Shown piece by piece: positions 7,695 to 18,559 of a DNA stretch of 64,000 bases. The DNA lies in contig NZ_AP022564.1 of NCBI RefSeq assembly GCF_010727125.1, positions 1,302,001 to 1,366,000 on the forward strand, read 5' to 3'. The stretch comes from Mycolicibacter terrae (GTDB taxonomy: Bacteria > Actinomycetota > Actinomycetes > Mycobacteriales > Mycobacteriaceae). The notes under the pieces are model-generated. The model did not search any database, had not been told where the DNA came from, and saw only the letters and a program-made list of their open reading frames with translations. Each line of letters opens with the position of its first letter. Position 1 is the stretch's first letter. A program made the translations under genes and the position numbers.

Positions 7695-8947
7695 CCGAGA
7701 CACAGCGCCTGCTGCCTGAGGGCTTCGATTTCACCGACCCCGCCCTCATCGCCGAGCGGATCCCGCACGAGGAGTTCGCACTTCTGCGCAAAACCGAACC
7801 CATCTGGTGGAACGACCAGCCGTTCGGCATCTCCGGCTACCCCGACGAGGGCTATTGGGTTGTCACCAAACACGCTGATGTGCGCGCGGTGTCTTTGAAC
7901 GACGAGGTCTTCTCCTCGCACGAGAACACCTCGCTGATCCGGACGAACACCACCAGCAACCAAGACCTTCACGACGCCAGCCGCGACAACATCATGCTGT
8001 TCCTCGACGGACCCAAGCACGCCAAGCTGCGCCGGATCGTCTCCCGCGGATTCACCCCTCGCGTCGTCGGCGGTATGCGGGATTCACTCGACCGCCAGGC
8101 CCGCGAGATCGTTGCCGCCGCCGCCGAGCACAACACCGGCGACTTCGTCACCGAAGTCGCCTCCCAGCTGCCATTGGCGACCATCTGTGAACTGATCGGT
8201 GTGCCCGCAGATGAGCGCCAGCAGGTCTTCGACTGGAGTAACCGGCTGGTCGGCGGCGGCAACGGCGACCCGGACGCCGCAGCCGATGGGATGCAGGCCT
8301 CCGCCGAACTTCTGGGCTACGCCTACCAGCTGGCCGAAGACCGGAAGAGTCGGCCGCGGGAGGACATCGCGACGGCGCTGGTCACCGCGGAAATCGACGG
8401 AGAAGCGCTGAACGCGCTGGAGTTCGGCTACTACGTGATGATGCTGATGGTGGCCGGCAATGAGACCACCCGTAACGCCACCTCGCAGGGGATGCTGGCG
8501 TTTTTCGACCATCCCGACCAATGGCGGCTGTTCGTGGCAGAACGCCCACCGACCACGGTCGACGAGGTGGTCCGCTGGGCGACGCCGGTGATCTCCTTCC
8601 AGCGCACGGCGCTGCGCGATATCGAACTCGGTGGGGTGCAGATCACCAGCGGGCAGCGGGTCGGGATGTTCTACGGCTCGGCCAACTACGACGAAGAGGT
8701 TTTCGACGACCCGTTCACGTTCGACATCCTGCGAAGCCCCAACCCGCACTTGGGCTTCGGGGCTCCGGGTGCGCACTACTGCATCGGCGCGAATCTCGCC
8801 CGCATGCAGATCAACCTGATCTTCGGCGCGTTGGCGGACATCATGCCCGACATTCACCAGCTAGACCGGCCATCGCGATCCGTGCTGCCCTGGATCAACG
8901 GGATCGACGCGATGCCGGTGGAATTCGGCGCCGCGCCGACGTCTTAG
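7691..8947 (+). CDS. Cytochrome P450, CYP125-like
   Basis: This 418-residue P450 has the I-helix oxygen-activation motif VAGNETTRN, the ExxR region VDEVVRWATPV, and the haem loop GFGAPGAHYCIGANLA with the Cys ligand. From memory, several segments closely follow mycobacterial CYP125 (steroid C26/27 monooxygenase), notably LPEGFDFTDP, SRGFTPRVVGG, FQRTALRDIELGGVQI and SANYDEEVFDDPFTF. The C-terminal CPVAH-like tail of CYP125A1 is absent. A sterol or terpenoid side-chain substrate is plausible but unproven. It overlaps the hydrolase gene by 4 bases and needs ferredoxin partners encoded elsewhere. Confidence 0.88.
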   Translation: MTETQRLLPEGFDFTDPALIAERIPHEEFALLRKTEPIWWNDQPFGISGYPDEGYWVVTKHADVRAVSLNDEVFSSHENTSLIRTNTTSNQDLHDASRDNIMLFLDGPKHAKLRRIVSRGFTPRVVGGMRDSLDRQAREIVAAAAEHNTGDFVTEVASQLPLATICELIGVPADERQQVFDWSNRLVGGGNGDPDAAADGMQASAELLGYAYQLAEDRKSRPREDIATALVTAEIDGEALNALEFGYYVMMLMVAGNETTRNATSQGMLAFFDHPDQWRLFVAERPPTTVDEVVRWATPVISFQRTALRDIELGGVQITSGQRVGMFYGSANYDEEVFDDPFTFDILRSPNPHLGFGAPGAHYCIGANLARMQINLIFGALADIMPDIHQLDRPSRSVLPWINGIDAMPVEFGAAPTS

Positions 8948-8970
8948 GGGTCGTCCGCGAGCGCGGCGCG

Positions 8971-9768
8971 CTATTCCTTGATGATCACCGGGTCGCCGAT
9001 GTTGACCCGGTCGAAATACCATTCCGCGTCGGTGGGGCTCAGGCCGACGCAGCCGTGGCTGACGTTCTCCAGACCCAGTGAGTGCAGCGCCCAGGGCGCG
9101 GCGTGGACGTAGAGCCCGCGCCGAGAGATGCGCACAGCCTGCTCGACATCGAAGCGGTAGCCCTCGGGGTCGTCGATCGGGATGCCGACGCTACTGGAGT
9201 CCATCAGGACCTTCCGCTCCTTGGCCAGCACGGTGTAGTTGCCTGTCGGCGTGGGGAAGTCAGACTTGCCCATGGTGGCGGGCATGACGCCGTCCTCGCC
9301 CCAGTGCGGGCGGTGGTGCGGTGCCGGCAGGGGGCCGGCCTCCTCGTCGTCGACGGTTACGGTGAAGGTGTGTGAGGAGATGCTGGCCACACCCACCACC
9401 TTTGCTCCCGTGGCGAAGTCGGCGGAGAGCTTGCCCACCGACAGCGCCACGGTGCTGTGGGCCGGCCAGTAGTGGTCGGGAACCCAGTGCACCTCGGTGT
9501 CGTCGACCCACTCGAAGGTTCCGGTCATGGCCGGGGTCGACCGCACCGCGATGGTGCGCTCGGCGGCGCGGCGGTCGAGCACCGGCGCGGCAAACGTCAC
9601 CACCACCGGGTGCGCTACGCCGACGAGGGCGCCCGACGCCGGCTGGATCGATGCGACACCGCCGCCGGGTGGTTGGCTGGCGGCCGCCGAACTGGTGACC
9701 GGCGGGGCCACCACGGTGGTGACGGCGACCCCGACAACGACAATTGCAGAGCGCACCGATGTCCACAT
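8971..9768 (-). CDS. ldtA: L,D-transpeptidase (LdtMt1-like), exported
   Basis: The enzyme makes 3-3 cross-links in peptidoglycan outside the membrane. The 265-residue product has an export signal (residues about 1-30), an Ig-like domain starting at VASIQPASGALVGVAHPVVVT, and a C-terminal YkuD domain. The catalytic motif is VSHGCVGLSP with the Cys nucleophile, preceded by YVHAAPW. The length and the Ig-like segment resemble M. tuberculosis LdtMt1 (Rv0116c) as I recall it, which is the basis for the symbol. The ATG at 9768 is preferred because AAGGTGAG lies 6-8 bases upstream; an upstream start would add nine residues. Convergent with the P450. Confidence 0.85.
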   Translation of the reverse strand: MWTSVRSAIVVVGVAVTTVVAPPVTSSAAASQPPGGGVASIQPASGALVGVAHPVVVTFAAPVLDRRAAERTIAVRSTPAMTGTFEWVDDTEVHWVPDHYWPAHSTVALSVGKLSADFATGAKVVGVASISSHTFTVTVDDEEAGPLPAPHHRPHWGEDGVMPATMGKSDFPTPTGNYTVLAKERKVLMDSSSVGIPIDDPEGYRFDVEQAVRISRRGLYVHAAPWALHSLGLENVSHGCVGLSPTDAEWYFDRVNIGDPVIIKE

Positions 9769-9922
9769 CTTCGGCTCACCTTCCCGAACAAGCAACTTGG
9801 GTTATGCCGTTGATGGTAGGGAGATTCGGGCCGCCAACCTCCGCGCACATGCCCAGAATTCGGTCAAGGCTTCATCAAGGTTTGGTCACGGGCGCACCAC
9901 GGCCTCACCCACGTCACCCACG

Positions 9923-10927
9923 TCAAAACATCAGGGAGCCCAGCTCATCGAGCGGGTTACCCGAACCGTCCCAGCCGATCGACTGGGCGATTATCTGGGA
10001 CAGCTCAGCCATGGCGGCAAGGGGTCCCACTCCGACGCCGGCGATGTCGAGCTCGCCGAGGCCCGGCACGTTACTGATGTCGAGACCGATGGCGTTGAAG
10101 ATCGAGCCGCCGACGCCGTCGTCGAGAGCACCCGTCGTGCCCGGACTGAAGAGTCCGCCCAAGGCCAGGGTCAGCGAGTCGATGCTGGCGCCATCCGGCA
10201 ACGGCAGGATGTTGGCTTGTTCTATCGCCGGCAGCAATGCGGTGAGATCGACGGTGGTGCCGTTCAAGTAGGCATCGACGACCTTGGCCGGAATATTGAT
10301 CAGGTCTTGGAAGGCGGTGGTGGGGTCGGTGCCGAAATCGTCCACCGCTGCCTGAACGCTGTTGGCCAACGCCACTATTGGGCTGATCAGCGGGCCCAGC
10401 TCGCCGATGAGGAGTCCACTGGCCGGTGAAGACAACAGGTCGATGAGTGCCGGCATCGGCTCGTCCGGGGCCGGAAAATCAGACGGCTCTGCGCCGACCA
10501 GTCCCAATTGCAGATCATGGTGCGCCGCATCGAGGGTCTGCGCTGACAGCATATTGATGAAGTCCAGGTCATCTTCATCCTGGTCTGGGTCGATGAAGGT
10601 GCCCGCGAGCACCGCGAACAAGAAGTTGACCCCGACATCTTGCAGGTACGTCTGTGGATCTGCGCCGAGCTCGCCCAGCTGGTTGACGATGATCTGTTGC
10701 AACGTCGCCGCTGGGGCGTCGAGGAAGAACTGAGCGACCGCGGTGGCGTTCGCGGATGCGGCGTTGAAGGCGTCGGCAAACGGGCCGAAGGGATCGAAAT
10801 CAGCCATCAGCTGCACCGCCCGGGACGCGACGTCGGGCGCGGCAACAGCCGCGGGCGCTACGGCCGCGATACCGGCCCCGGTTAGGGCCGTGGTGATGCT
10901 GATCCACACGGGGGCTACAGTTTTCAT
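9923..10927 (-). CDS. Exported GjpA-type outer-membrane porin-like protein
   Basis: The 334-residue protein starts with a signal peptide (MKTVAPVWISITTALTGAGI, cleavage near AAPDVASRA). The mature part, beginning RAVQLMADFDPFGPFADAF and including APAATLQQIIVNQLGELG, matches proteins annotated in mycobacteria as GjpA-like porins after a Gordonia porin. Porin activity is inferred from that name only. The ATG at 10927 has GAAGGAG upstream. A near-consensus IdeR iron box lies 43 bases before the start, so repression by IdeR in high iron is likely. That suggests a role in uptake of iron or siderophores across the mycomembrane. Confidence 0.72.
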   Translation of the reverse strand: MKTVAPVWISITTALTGAGIAAVAPAAVAAPDVASRAVQLMADFDPFGPFADAFNAASANATAVAQFFLDAPAATLQQIIVNQLGELGADPQTYLQDVGVNFLFAVLAGTFIDPDQDEDDLDFINMLSAQTLDAAHHDLQLGLVGAEPSDFPAPDEPMPALIDLLSSPASGLLIGELGPLISPIVALANSVQAAVDDFGTDPTTAFQDLINIPAKVVDAYLNGTTVDLTALLPAIEQANILPLPDGASIDSLTLALGGLFSPGTTGALDDGVGGSIFNAIGLDISNVPGLGELDIAGVGVGPLAAMAELSQIIAQSIGWDGSGNPLDELGSLMF

Positions 10928-10970
10928 ACAGTCTCCTTCGGTAAACAGACTTGCGGAATGGATGATCAAA

Positions 10971-10989
10971 TAAGGTTAGGCTAACCATA
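10971..10989. promoter_or_regulatory. IdeR iron box upstream of the GjpA-like porin
   Basis: TAAGGTTAGGCTAACCATA matches the 19-base mycobacterial IdeR consensus TTAGGTTAGGCTAACCTAA at 16 positions, with the whole GGTTAGGCTAACC core intact. It is 44-62 bases before the porin ATG, where binding would block transcription. The rest of the 253-base gap to YbdD (10928-11180) shows no convincing gene. Confidence 0.8.
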
Positions 10990-11180
10990 TATAAATCTCG
11001 GTCGAAGTCAATGCCCGGCCTCGCCGAACGATCGGTGATGGAACCATCGGCGATCGTGATCATCGAGATGTGGGCGCACCGGCGCGGCGCCAGAGCTGTG
11101 GCTGGCGCATGTGCGGCCGGCAGTGCTCACATGAAGTGGAACCCGCTTGGCACCCAGTCGATCCCGTCGAATACGTCGTT

Positions 11181-11350
11181 TCAGCAGCAACGCGCGCCGG
11201 GGTCGGCGTCATAACGCCGCCGCCAGTAGTCCCGCTCGGAGAGCACTGGTTCGCCGGGATGAGCCCGCCGGCGGTATTCCAGGTAACGGCGATAGTGGTT
11301 GTCGCCCAGCAAAGTAGCCCAGTACCAGCCGAAATGGCGGGCCGCCCGGA

Positions 11351-11375
<25 letters not shown>
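11181..11375 (-). CDS. YbdD/YjiX-family small protein (DUF466), CstA partner
   Basis: This 64-residue protein ends DYWRRRYDADPGARCC and contains WYWATLLGDNHYRRYLEYRR, the signature of the YbdD/YjiX family encoded beside CstA/BtsT-type transporters. In Enterobacteria the partner is needed for pyruvate uptake by these transporters. The GTG at 11375 is inside the end of cstA: the genes overlap by 25 bases in different frames, with GAGAGG about 10 bases upstream. The overlap implies coupled translation. Confidence 0.82.
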
Positions 11376-13618
<2,243 letters not shown>

Positions 13619-13718
13619 TGTTACCTCCTTGAGGCCTGCCGGTGCCCGAGTGGTGGTGGGTTCCGAGCGGAACGATAACTTGTTCGGTGATAGTCAAGTA
13701 CTTGCTAAAGGAGTTCGC

Positions 13719-14477
13719 ATGGAGATCAGTGGCAAGAAGGTCGTCGTCGTCGGTGGCGCCTCGGGGATGGGCCGGGCTACCGCGGAGCTGTTGGCGTCGC
13801 GCGGCGCCAGCGTGGCGGTGCTGGACCGGGAGGGTTCGGAGGGCAAAGAGGTGGCGGCCGGGTTCGGCGGGGAGTTCTACCCGGTTGACGTCACCGACTT
13901 CGCCGGCACCGAGGAGGTGCTCAAGAACGCGGTTGAGGCCCTGGGTGGCCTGCACGTCATCGTGACCACCGCCGGCGGCGGGATCGCCAAGCGCACGCTG
14001 TCCAAGTCCGGGCCGCACGACCTAGAATCGTTCCAGTCCGTCGTCGACCTCAACCTCGTCGGCACGTTCAACATCAGTCGGCTCGCCGCGGCGCACATGA
14101 GCGTCAACGAGCCCGAAGACGAGGAGCGCGGCGTCATCATCAACACCGCGTCGATCGCGGCGTTCGAGGGGCAGATCGGCCAGGTCGCCTACACCGCCGC
14201 CAAGGCGGGCATCGCCGGCATGTGCCTGACCATGGCCCGGGACCTCGGATCGGTGGGCGTCCGGGTGCTGGCGATCGCCCCCAGCCTGTTCGCCACCGGG
14301 CTGACCAAGGGCATCCCAGACGAGTTCGCCAGCGCCCTGACCAAGGATGCGGCGTTCCCCAAGCGGCTCGGGCGCCCGGAGGAGTATGCCAAGCTGGTTG
14401 CCGCCATCGTCGACAACCCGATGCTCAACGGGCAGTGCCTGCGGCTCGACGCCGGGCAGCGGTTCGCACCCAAGTAA
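13719..14477 (+). CDS. Short-chain dehydrogenase, 3-hydroxyacyl-CoA dehydrogenase type II-like
   Basis: The 252-residue SDR has the NAD motif VVGGASGMGRAT (residues 10-21), the middle-strand LNLVGTFN, the catalytic Ser in NTASIAAFEGQIGQ and YTAAKAGIAG with the YxxxK pair. It resembles HSD10-like 3-hydroxyacyl-CoA dehydrogenases. AAAGGAG lies 6 bases before the ATG. The next gene, a two-domain acyl-CoA dehydrogenase, starts 20 bases after its stop, giving a plausible beta-oxidation operon (dehydrogenation, then hydroxyacyl oxidation). A CAAGTACTTG palindrome (13695-13704) and an AACTTGTT core (13677-13684) precede it. Confidence 0.88.
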   Translation: MEISGKKVVVVGGASGMGRATAELLASRGASVAVLDREGSEGKEVAAGFGGEFYPVDVTDFAGTEEVLKNAVEALGGLHVIVTTAGGGIAKRTLSKSGPHDLESFQSVVDLNLVGTFNISRLAAAHMSVNEPEDEERGVIINTASIAAFEGQIGQVAYTAAKAGIAGMCLTMARDLGSVGVRVLAIAPSLFATGLTKGIPDEFASALTKDAAFPKRLGRPEEYAKLVAAIVDNPMLNGQCLRLDAGQRFAPK

Positions 14478-14497
14478 ATACAATCCAGGAGGCCTCA

Positions 14498-16663
14498 ATG
14501 GGCATCGCAGTAACCGACGACCATCGCGAACTGGCCGAGGTGGCCCGCGGGTTCCTGACCGCCCAGAAGGCCCGCGCGGCGGCGCGTGCGCTGCTGGACG
14601 CCGCAGATGAAGGCAGGCCACCGTTCTGGGACGAACTGGCCGCACTGGGCTGGCTGGGCCTGCATGTCGGCGAGGAGTACGGCGGCTCGGGTTTCGGGCT
14701 GCCCGAGCTGGTGGTGGTGATCGAGGAGCTGGGCCGGGCGGTGGCGCCGGGGCCGTTCGTTCCGACCGTCATCGCCTCGGCGGTGATCGCCGCCGCCGGC
14801 GCCGGCGACCAGCAGGCCCGCCTGCTTCCCGGACTGATCGACGGTTCCGTCACCGCCGGCGTGGGTCTGGCCGGTGATGTCGTCTTGGACGGTGGCGTGG
14901 CCTCCGGGGACGCCGGGGTGGTGCTGGGCGCGGGCCTGGCCGATGTGCTGCTGGTGGCAGCCGGCGAAGATGTGCTGGTGCTCGAGCGGGACCGGGCCGG
15001 GGTCAGCGTCGATGTGCCGGGCAACCTCGACCCGACCCGCCGGTCCGGTCGGGTGACGCTGACCGGTGTCGGGGTGAGCGCCGACGACATCCTGGTCGGC
15101 GCCCGCGAGTCGGCGCTGGCGCGCGCCCGGGTGCTGTTGGCCGCCGAGGCGGTGGGCGGCGCGGCCGACTGCACCGATGCTGCCGTCGAGTACGCCAAGG
15201 TGCGCGAGCAGTTCGGCCGGACCATCGCCACCTTCCAGGCCATCAAGCACCATTGCGCCAACATGCTGGTCGGCGCCGAGTCGGCCACCGCCGCGGTGTG
15301 GGATGCCGCGCGCGCCGACGGGGAAGACGAGTTCGCCTTCCGGTTGGCCGCCGCGGTGGCCGCCACGCTGGCGTTCCCCGCCTACGTGCGCAACGCCGAG
15401 CTCAACATCCAGGTGCACGGCGGTATCGGCTACACCTGGGAACACGACGCCCACCTGCAGCTGCGCCGCGCCCTGACGGTGCAGGCGCTGTTCGGCGGCG
15501 ACGCACCGGCCCAGGCCGTCTTCGAGAGCGCTGCGGCCGGCATCACCCGGGCCAACAGCCTGGACCTGCCGCCCGAGGCCGAGGAACTGCGTACGCAGAT
15601 CCGCGCCGACGCCGCGGAGATCGCCGCGCTGGGTGGCGACGACCAGCTGGACCGGCTGATCGCGACCGGCTACGTGATGCCGCACTGGCCCAAGCCGTGG
15701 GGCCGGGCCGCCGACGCGGTCGAGCAGTTGGTGATCGAGCAGGAGTTCAGTGCCGCCGGTGTCCAGCGGCCCGATTACTCGATCACCGGCTGGGTGATCC
15801 TGACGCTGATCCAGCAGGGCACCGACTGGCAGATCGAGAGGTTCGTGGAGAAGGCACTGCGTCAGGAGGAGATCTGGTGCCAGCTGTTCTCCGAGCCCGA
15901 CGCGGGCTCGGATGCCGCCGCGGTCAAGACCAAGGCGACCCGGGTCGAGGGCGGCTGGAAGATCAACGGCCAGAAGGTGTGGACCTCCGGTGCGCATCTG
16001 TGCCGGCGCGGCCTGGCTACCGTGCGTACCGATTTCGAGGTGCCCAAGCACGCCGGCATCACCATGGTGATCATCGACATGAAGGCGCCCGGGGTGCAGG
16101 TGCGACCGTTGCGTCAGATCACCGGTGGTTCGGAGTTCAACGAGGTCTTCTTCAACGATGTATTCGTGCCCGACGAGGACGTCGTCGGCGAGGTCAACGA
16201 AGGCTGGAAGGTGGCCCGGGCCACCCTGGGCAATGAGCGGGTCAGCATCGGTGGGGGCGGCTCCTTCACCGCCGGGATCGACCAGCAGCTGATCGCGCTG
16301 GCCCAGCGGGGCAGGCAGTCGGTGGCCGATGCTGCGGTGCGGATCGGCCGGTTCGTCGCCGACGAGCACGCATTGCGGCTGCTGAACCTGCGCCGGGTGG
16401 CACGCAGCATCGCCGGCGCCGGCCCAGGGCCGGAGGGTAACGTCACCAAACTCAGGCTCGCCGAGCACATGGGCGACGGCGCGGCGATCGGGGCGGCGCT
16501 GCTGGGTCCCGACGTCGCCCTGGACGACGGGCCGGGTGCGCTGGCCGGCCGGATGGTGATGGGGGCGCGCGGTATCGCGATCGCCGGCGGTACTTCGGAG
16601 GTGACGCGTAACCAGATCGCCGAGCGGATTCTGGGGATGCCTCGCGATCCGCTGATCAAGTAG
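14498..16663 (+). CDS. Two-domain acyl-CoA dehydrogenase (FadE6/FadE34 type)
   Basis: The 721-residue protein is two acyl-CoA dehydrogenase modules in one chain. The first (about 1-370) ends with IQVHGGIGYTWEHDAHLQLRR. The second (about 380-721) has CQLFSEPDAGSDAAAVKTKA, the flavin/substrate loop KINGQKVWTSGAH, and GGTSEVTRNQIAERILGMPRD at the end. At the position of the MCAD-type catalytic Glu (EGT) it has Gly (IAGGTSE), so the base must lie elsewhere. Fused enzymes of this type act on bulky acyl-CoAs, including steroid side chains. GGAGG lies 8 bases before the ATG. It is in an operon with the upstream SDR. Confidence 0.9.
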   Translation: MGIAVTDDHRELAEVARGFLTAQKARAAARALLDAADEGRPPFWDELAALGWLGLHVGEEYGGSGFGLPELVVVIEELGRAVAPGPFVPTVIASAVIAAAGAGDQQARLLPGLIDGSVTAGVGLAGDVVLDGGVASGDAGVVLGAGLADVLLVAAGEDVLVLERDRAGVSVDVPGNLDPTRRSGRVTLTGVGVSADDILVGARESALARARVLLAAEAVGGAADCTDAAVEYAKVREQFGRTIATFQAIKHHCANMLVGAESATAAVWDAARADGEDEFAFRLAAAVAATLAFPAYVRNAELNIQVHGGIGYTWEHDAHLQLRRALTVQALFGGDAPAQAVFESAAAGITRANSLDLPPEAEELRTQIRADAAEIAALGGDDQLDRLIATGYVMPHWPKPWGRAADAVEQLVIEQEFSAAGVQRPDYSITGWVILTLIQQGTDWQIERFVEKALRQEEIWCQLFSEPDAGSDAAAVKTKATRVEGGWKINGQKVWTSGAHLCRRGLATVRTDFEVPKHAGITMVIIDMKAPGVQVRPLRQITGGSEFNEVFFNDVFVPDEDVVGEVNEGWKVARATLGNERVSIGGGGSFTAGIDQQLIALAQRGRQSVADAAVRIGRFVADEHALRLLNLRRVARSIAGAGPGPEGNVTKLRLAEHMGDGAAIGAALLGPDVALDDGPGALAGRMVMGARGIAIAGGTSEVTRNQIAERILGMPRDPLIK

Positions 16664-16689
16664 CGTCTCCTACGCGCGACGCGTTACGG

Positions 16690-16749
16690 GCGAGCGTGCG
16701 TGTTTGCGCGGCGACACGCCGTCTGCGGTGGCATTCTGCGCACGCTCGC
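16690..16749. repeat. Palindromic intergenic element
   Basis: GCGAGCGTGCG (16690-16700) is the perfect reverse complement of CGCACGCTCGC (16739-16749). Between them is an inner hairpin, GGCG-ACA-CGCC. The 60-base structure fills the gap between the acyl-CoA dehydrogenase and poxB. It could be a dispersed REP-like repeat or a terminator/processing structure. No second copy was noticed in this window. Confidence 0.6.
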
Positions 16750-16770
16750 TCCCGGTGAGGAGGACGTGAA

Positions 16771-18507
16771 ATGGCAACCGTCGCCGACCATGTCATCGCC
16801 ACCCTCGAACGCAGCGGGGTGCATCGCGTCTACGGGATCCCGGGGGACAGCCTCAACGGCTTCACCGATGCGATCCGGCGGGCCGGCGACTTCAGCTGGG
16901 AGCTGGTACGCCACGAGGAGACCGCGGCGTTCGCCGCCGCCGCCGACGCCGCGCTGACCGGTGGGCTGGCGGTGTGCGCCGGCAGCTGCGGCCCCGGCAA
17001 CCTGCACCTGATCAACGGTCTGTTCGACGCCCAGCGCAGCCGGGTGCCGGTGCTGGCGATTGCCGCCCACATCCCGCTTGCCGAGATCGGTTCGGACTAC
17101 TTCCAGGAAACCCACCCGCAGAACCTGTTCCGCGAGTGCAGTGTCTACTGCGAACTGGTCAGCACCCCCGAGCAGGCGCCGCGCATCCTGGAACTGGCGA
17201 TGCGCGCCGCGGTCGAGGAGAACGGGGTCGCGGTGGTGGTCGTGCCCGGCGAGATCCTCTCCAGCCGGGTCGACGACACCGCCTGGGGATCACGTCCGGT
17301 GCTGCCCTCCGGGTCGGTATGCCGTCCCGACGAGCGCAGCCTGAGTGCCGCGGCGGTCATGCTCAACGCCGCGGACAACGTCACGATCCTGGCCGGTGCC
17401 GGGGTGGCCGGCGCCCATGACCAGGTCATCGACCTGGCGCGCACGCTGGCGGCGCCGATAGTGCACGCGTTGCGCGGCAAGGAGTACATCGAGTACGACA
17501 ACCCCCACGACGTCGGCATGACCGGGCTGCTCGGATTCGCCTCCGGTTACAAGGCGATCAGGGAAGCCGATGTGCTGCTGATGCTCGGCACCGATTTTCC
17601 CTACCAGCAGTTCTATCCCGAGCGCGCGAAGATCATCCAGGTAGACATCCGTGGCCGAAACCTGGGACGACGCACCCCGATCGATCTCGGACTGCTGGGT
17701 ACGGTGGCCGACGCCGTCGCCGCGCTGCGCCCGTTGTTGGTGAACAAGGACGACCGCACCCATCTGGACCGGTCGCTGGGGCACTACCGCAAGACCCGCA
17801 AGCGGTTGGACGCGCTGGCGTCCAATGATCGCGACCGTACCCCGATTCGTCCCGAATACGTTGCCGCGGTGGCGAATCGGCTGGCGGCTGACAACGCTGT
17901 GTTCACCGTCGACGTCGGATCCCCGGTGGTGTGGGCGGCACGCTACGTGACCATGAACGGACGCCGAAGACTGATCGGGTCGTTCAACCACGGCACCATG
18001 GCGTGTGCGTTGCCGCACGCGATCGGCGCGCAGACGGTCGACCGCGAACGGCAGGTCGTCGCCTTGGCCGGCGACGGCGGGCTGGCGATGCTGTTCGGGG
18101 AGCTGCTGACGTTGGCGCAGAATCGGTTGCCGGTCAAGGTGATCGTGTTCAACAACTCGTCGCTGAACTTCGTCGAGCTGGAGATGAAGGCCGCCGGTAT
18201 CGTCAACTTCGGCACCGGCCTGCACAATCCGGACTTCGGCGCCGTCGCGAGCGCGCTGGGCATGTTCGGGCGCCGGGTGGAGCAGCCCGGCGACCTGGAA
18301 GCCGCCCTCGCCGACGCGTTCGGTTATGACGGACCAGCAGTGGTCGACGTGGTCACGGCCCGACAGGAACTGTCGATTCCGCCGGCGATCACCGCCGAGC
18401 AGGCCAAGGGATTCTCGTTGTATGCGATCAGAACCATCCTCGCCGGCCGCGGCGAGGAGCTGCTCGATCTGGTGACCACCAATGTCGCCCGGCGCATTCT
18501 GAATTGA
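16771..18507 (+). CDS. poxB: Pyruvate dehydrogenase (quinone), thiamine-diphosphate enzyme
   Basis: The enzyme oxidatively decarboxylates pyruvate to acetate, passing electrons to menaquinone at the membrane. The 578-residue length matches PoxB/Pqo (about 570-580). The N-terminal ThDP domain has VYGIPGDSLNGF and the cofactor-activating Glu in VRHEETAAFAA. The C-terminal ThDP motif is ALAGDGGLAML through IVFNNSSLNF (near residues 430-465). PoxB-type C-terminal tails mediate membrane binding, and the end here (GRGEELLDLVTTNVARRILN) is consistent with that. GAGGAGG is about 7 bases before the ATG. The promoter region may include the palindromic element upstream. Confidence 0.9.
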   Translation: MATVADHVIATLERSGVHRVYGIPGDSLNGFTDAIRRAGDFSWELVRHEETAAFAAAADAALTGGLAVCAGSCGPGNLHLINGLFDAQRSRVPVLAIAAHIPLAEIGSDYFQETHPQNLFRECSVYCELVSTPEQAPRILELAMRAAVEENGVAVVVVPGEILSSRVDDTAWGSRPVLPSGSVCRPDERSLSAAAVMLNAADNVTILAGAGVAGAHDQVIDLARTLAAPIVHALRGKEYIEYDNPHDVGMTGLLGFASGYKAIREADVLLMLGTDFPYQQFYPERAKIIQVDIRGRNLGRRTPIDLGLLGTVADAVAALRPLLVNKDDRTHLDRSLGHYRKTRKRLDALASNDRDRTPIRPEYVAAVANRLAADNAVFTVDVGSPVVWAARYVTMNGRRRLIGSFNHGTMACALPHAIGAQTVDRERQVVALAGDGGLAMLFGELLTLAQNRLPVKVIVFNNSSLNFVELEMKAAGIVNFGTGLHNPDFGAVASALGMFGRRVEQPGDLEAALADAFGYDGPAVVDVVTARQELSIPPAITAEQAKGFSLYAIRTILAGRGEELLDLVTTNVARRILN

Positions 18508-18521
18508 GCCGAATAATCGGG

Positions 18522-18550
18522 TTGCACGCCTACCGGAGCACGACTAACCT
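18522..18550 (+). promoter_or_regulatory. Predicted promoter of the leader peptide / LeuA-domain gene
   Basis: A -35 TTGCAC (18522-18527) and a -10 TAACCT (18545-18550) are separated by exactly 17 bases. The expected transcription start, at 18557-18560, is at or just before the leader ATG, so the leader would be translated from an almost leaderless mRNA. Confidence 0.55.
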
Positions 18551-18559
18551 GGCCGGATC

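Noticed and set aside
10990..11180. Short frames in the gap between the iron box and YbdD
   Set aside because: None has a ribosome site, conserved motif or convincing codon bias.
13677..13684. AACTTGTT, resembling the core of the KstR steroid-regulator motif, before the SDR/acyl-CoA dehydrogenase operon
   Set aside because: The outer T and A of the KstR pattern are missing, so a steroid regulon assignment is not supported.
14495..16468. 657-residue minus-strand frame
   Set aside because: Antisense shadow of the two-domain acyl-CoA dehydrogenase.
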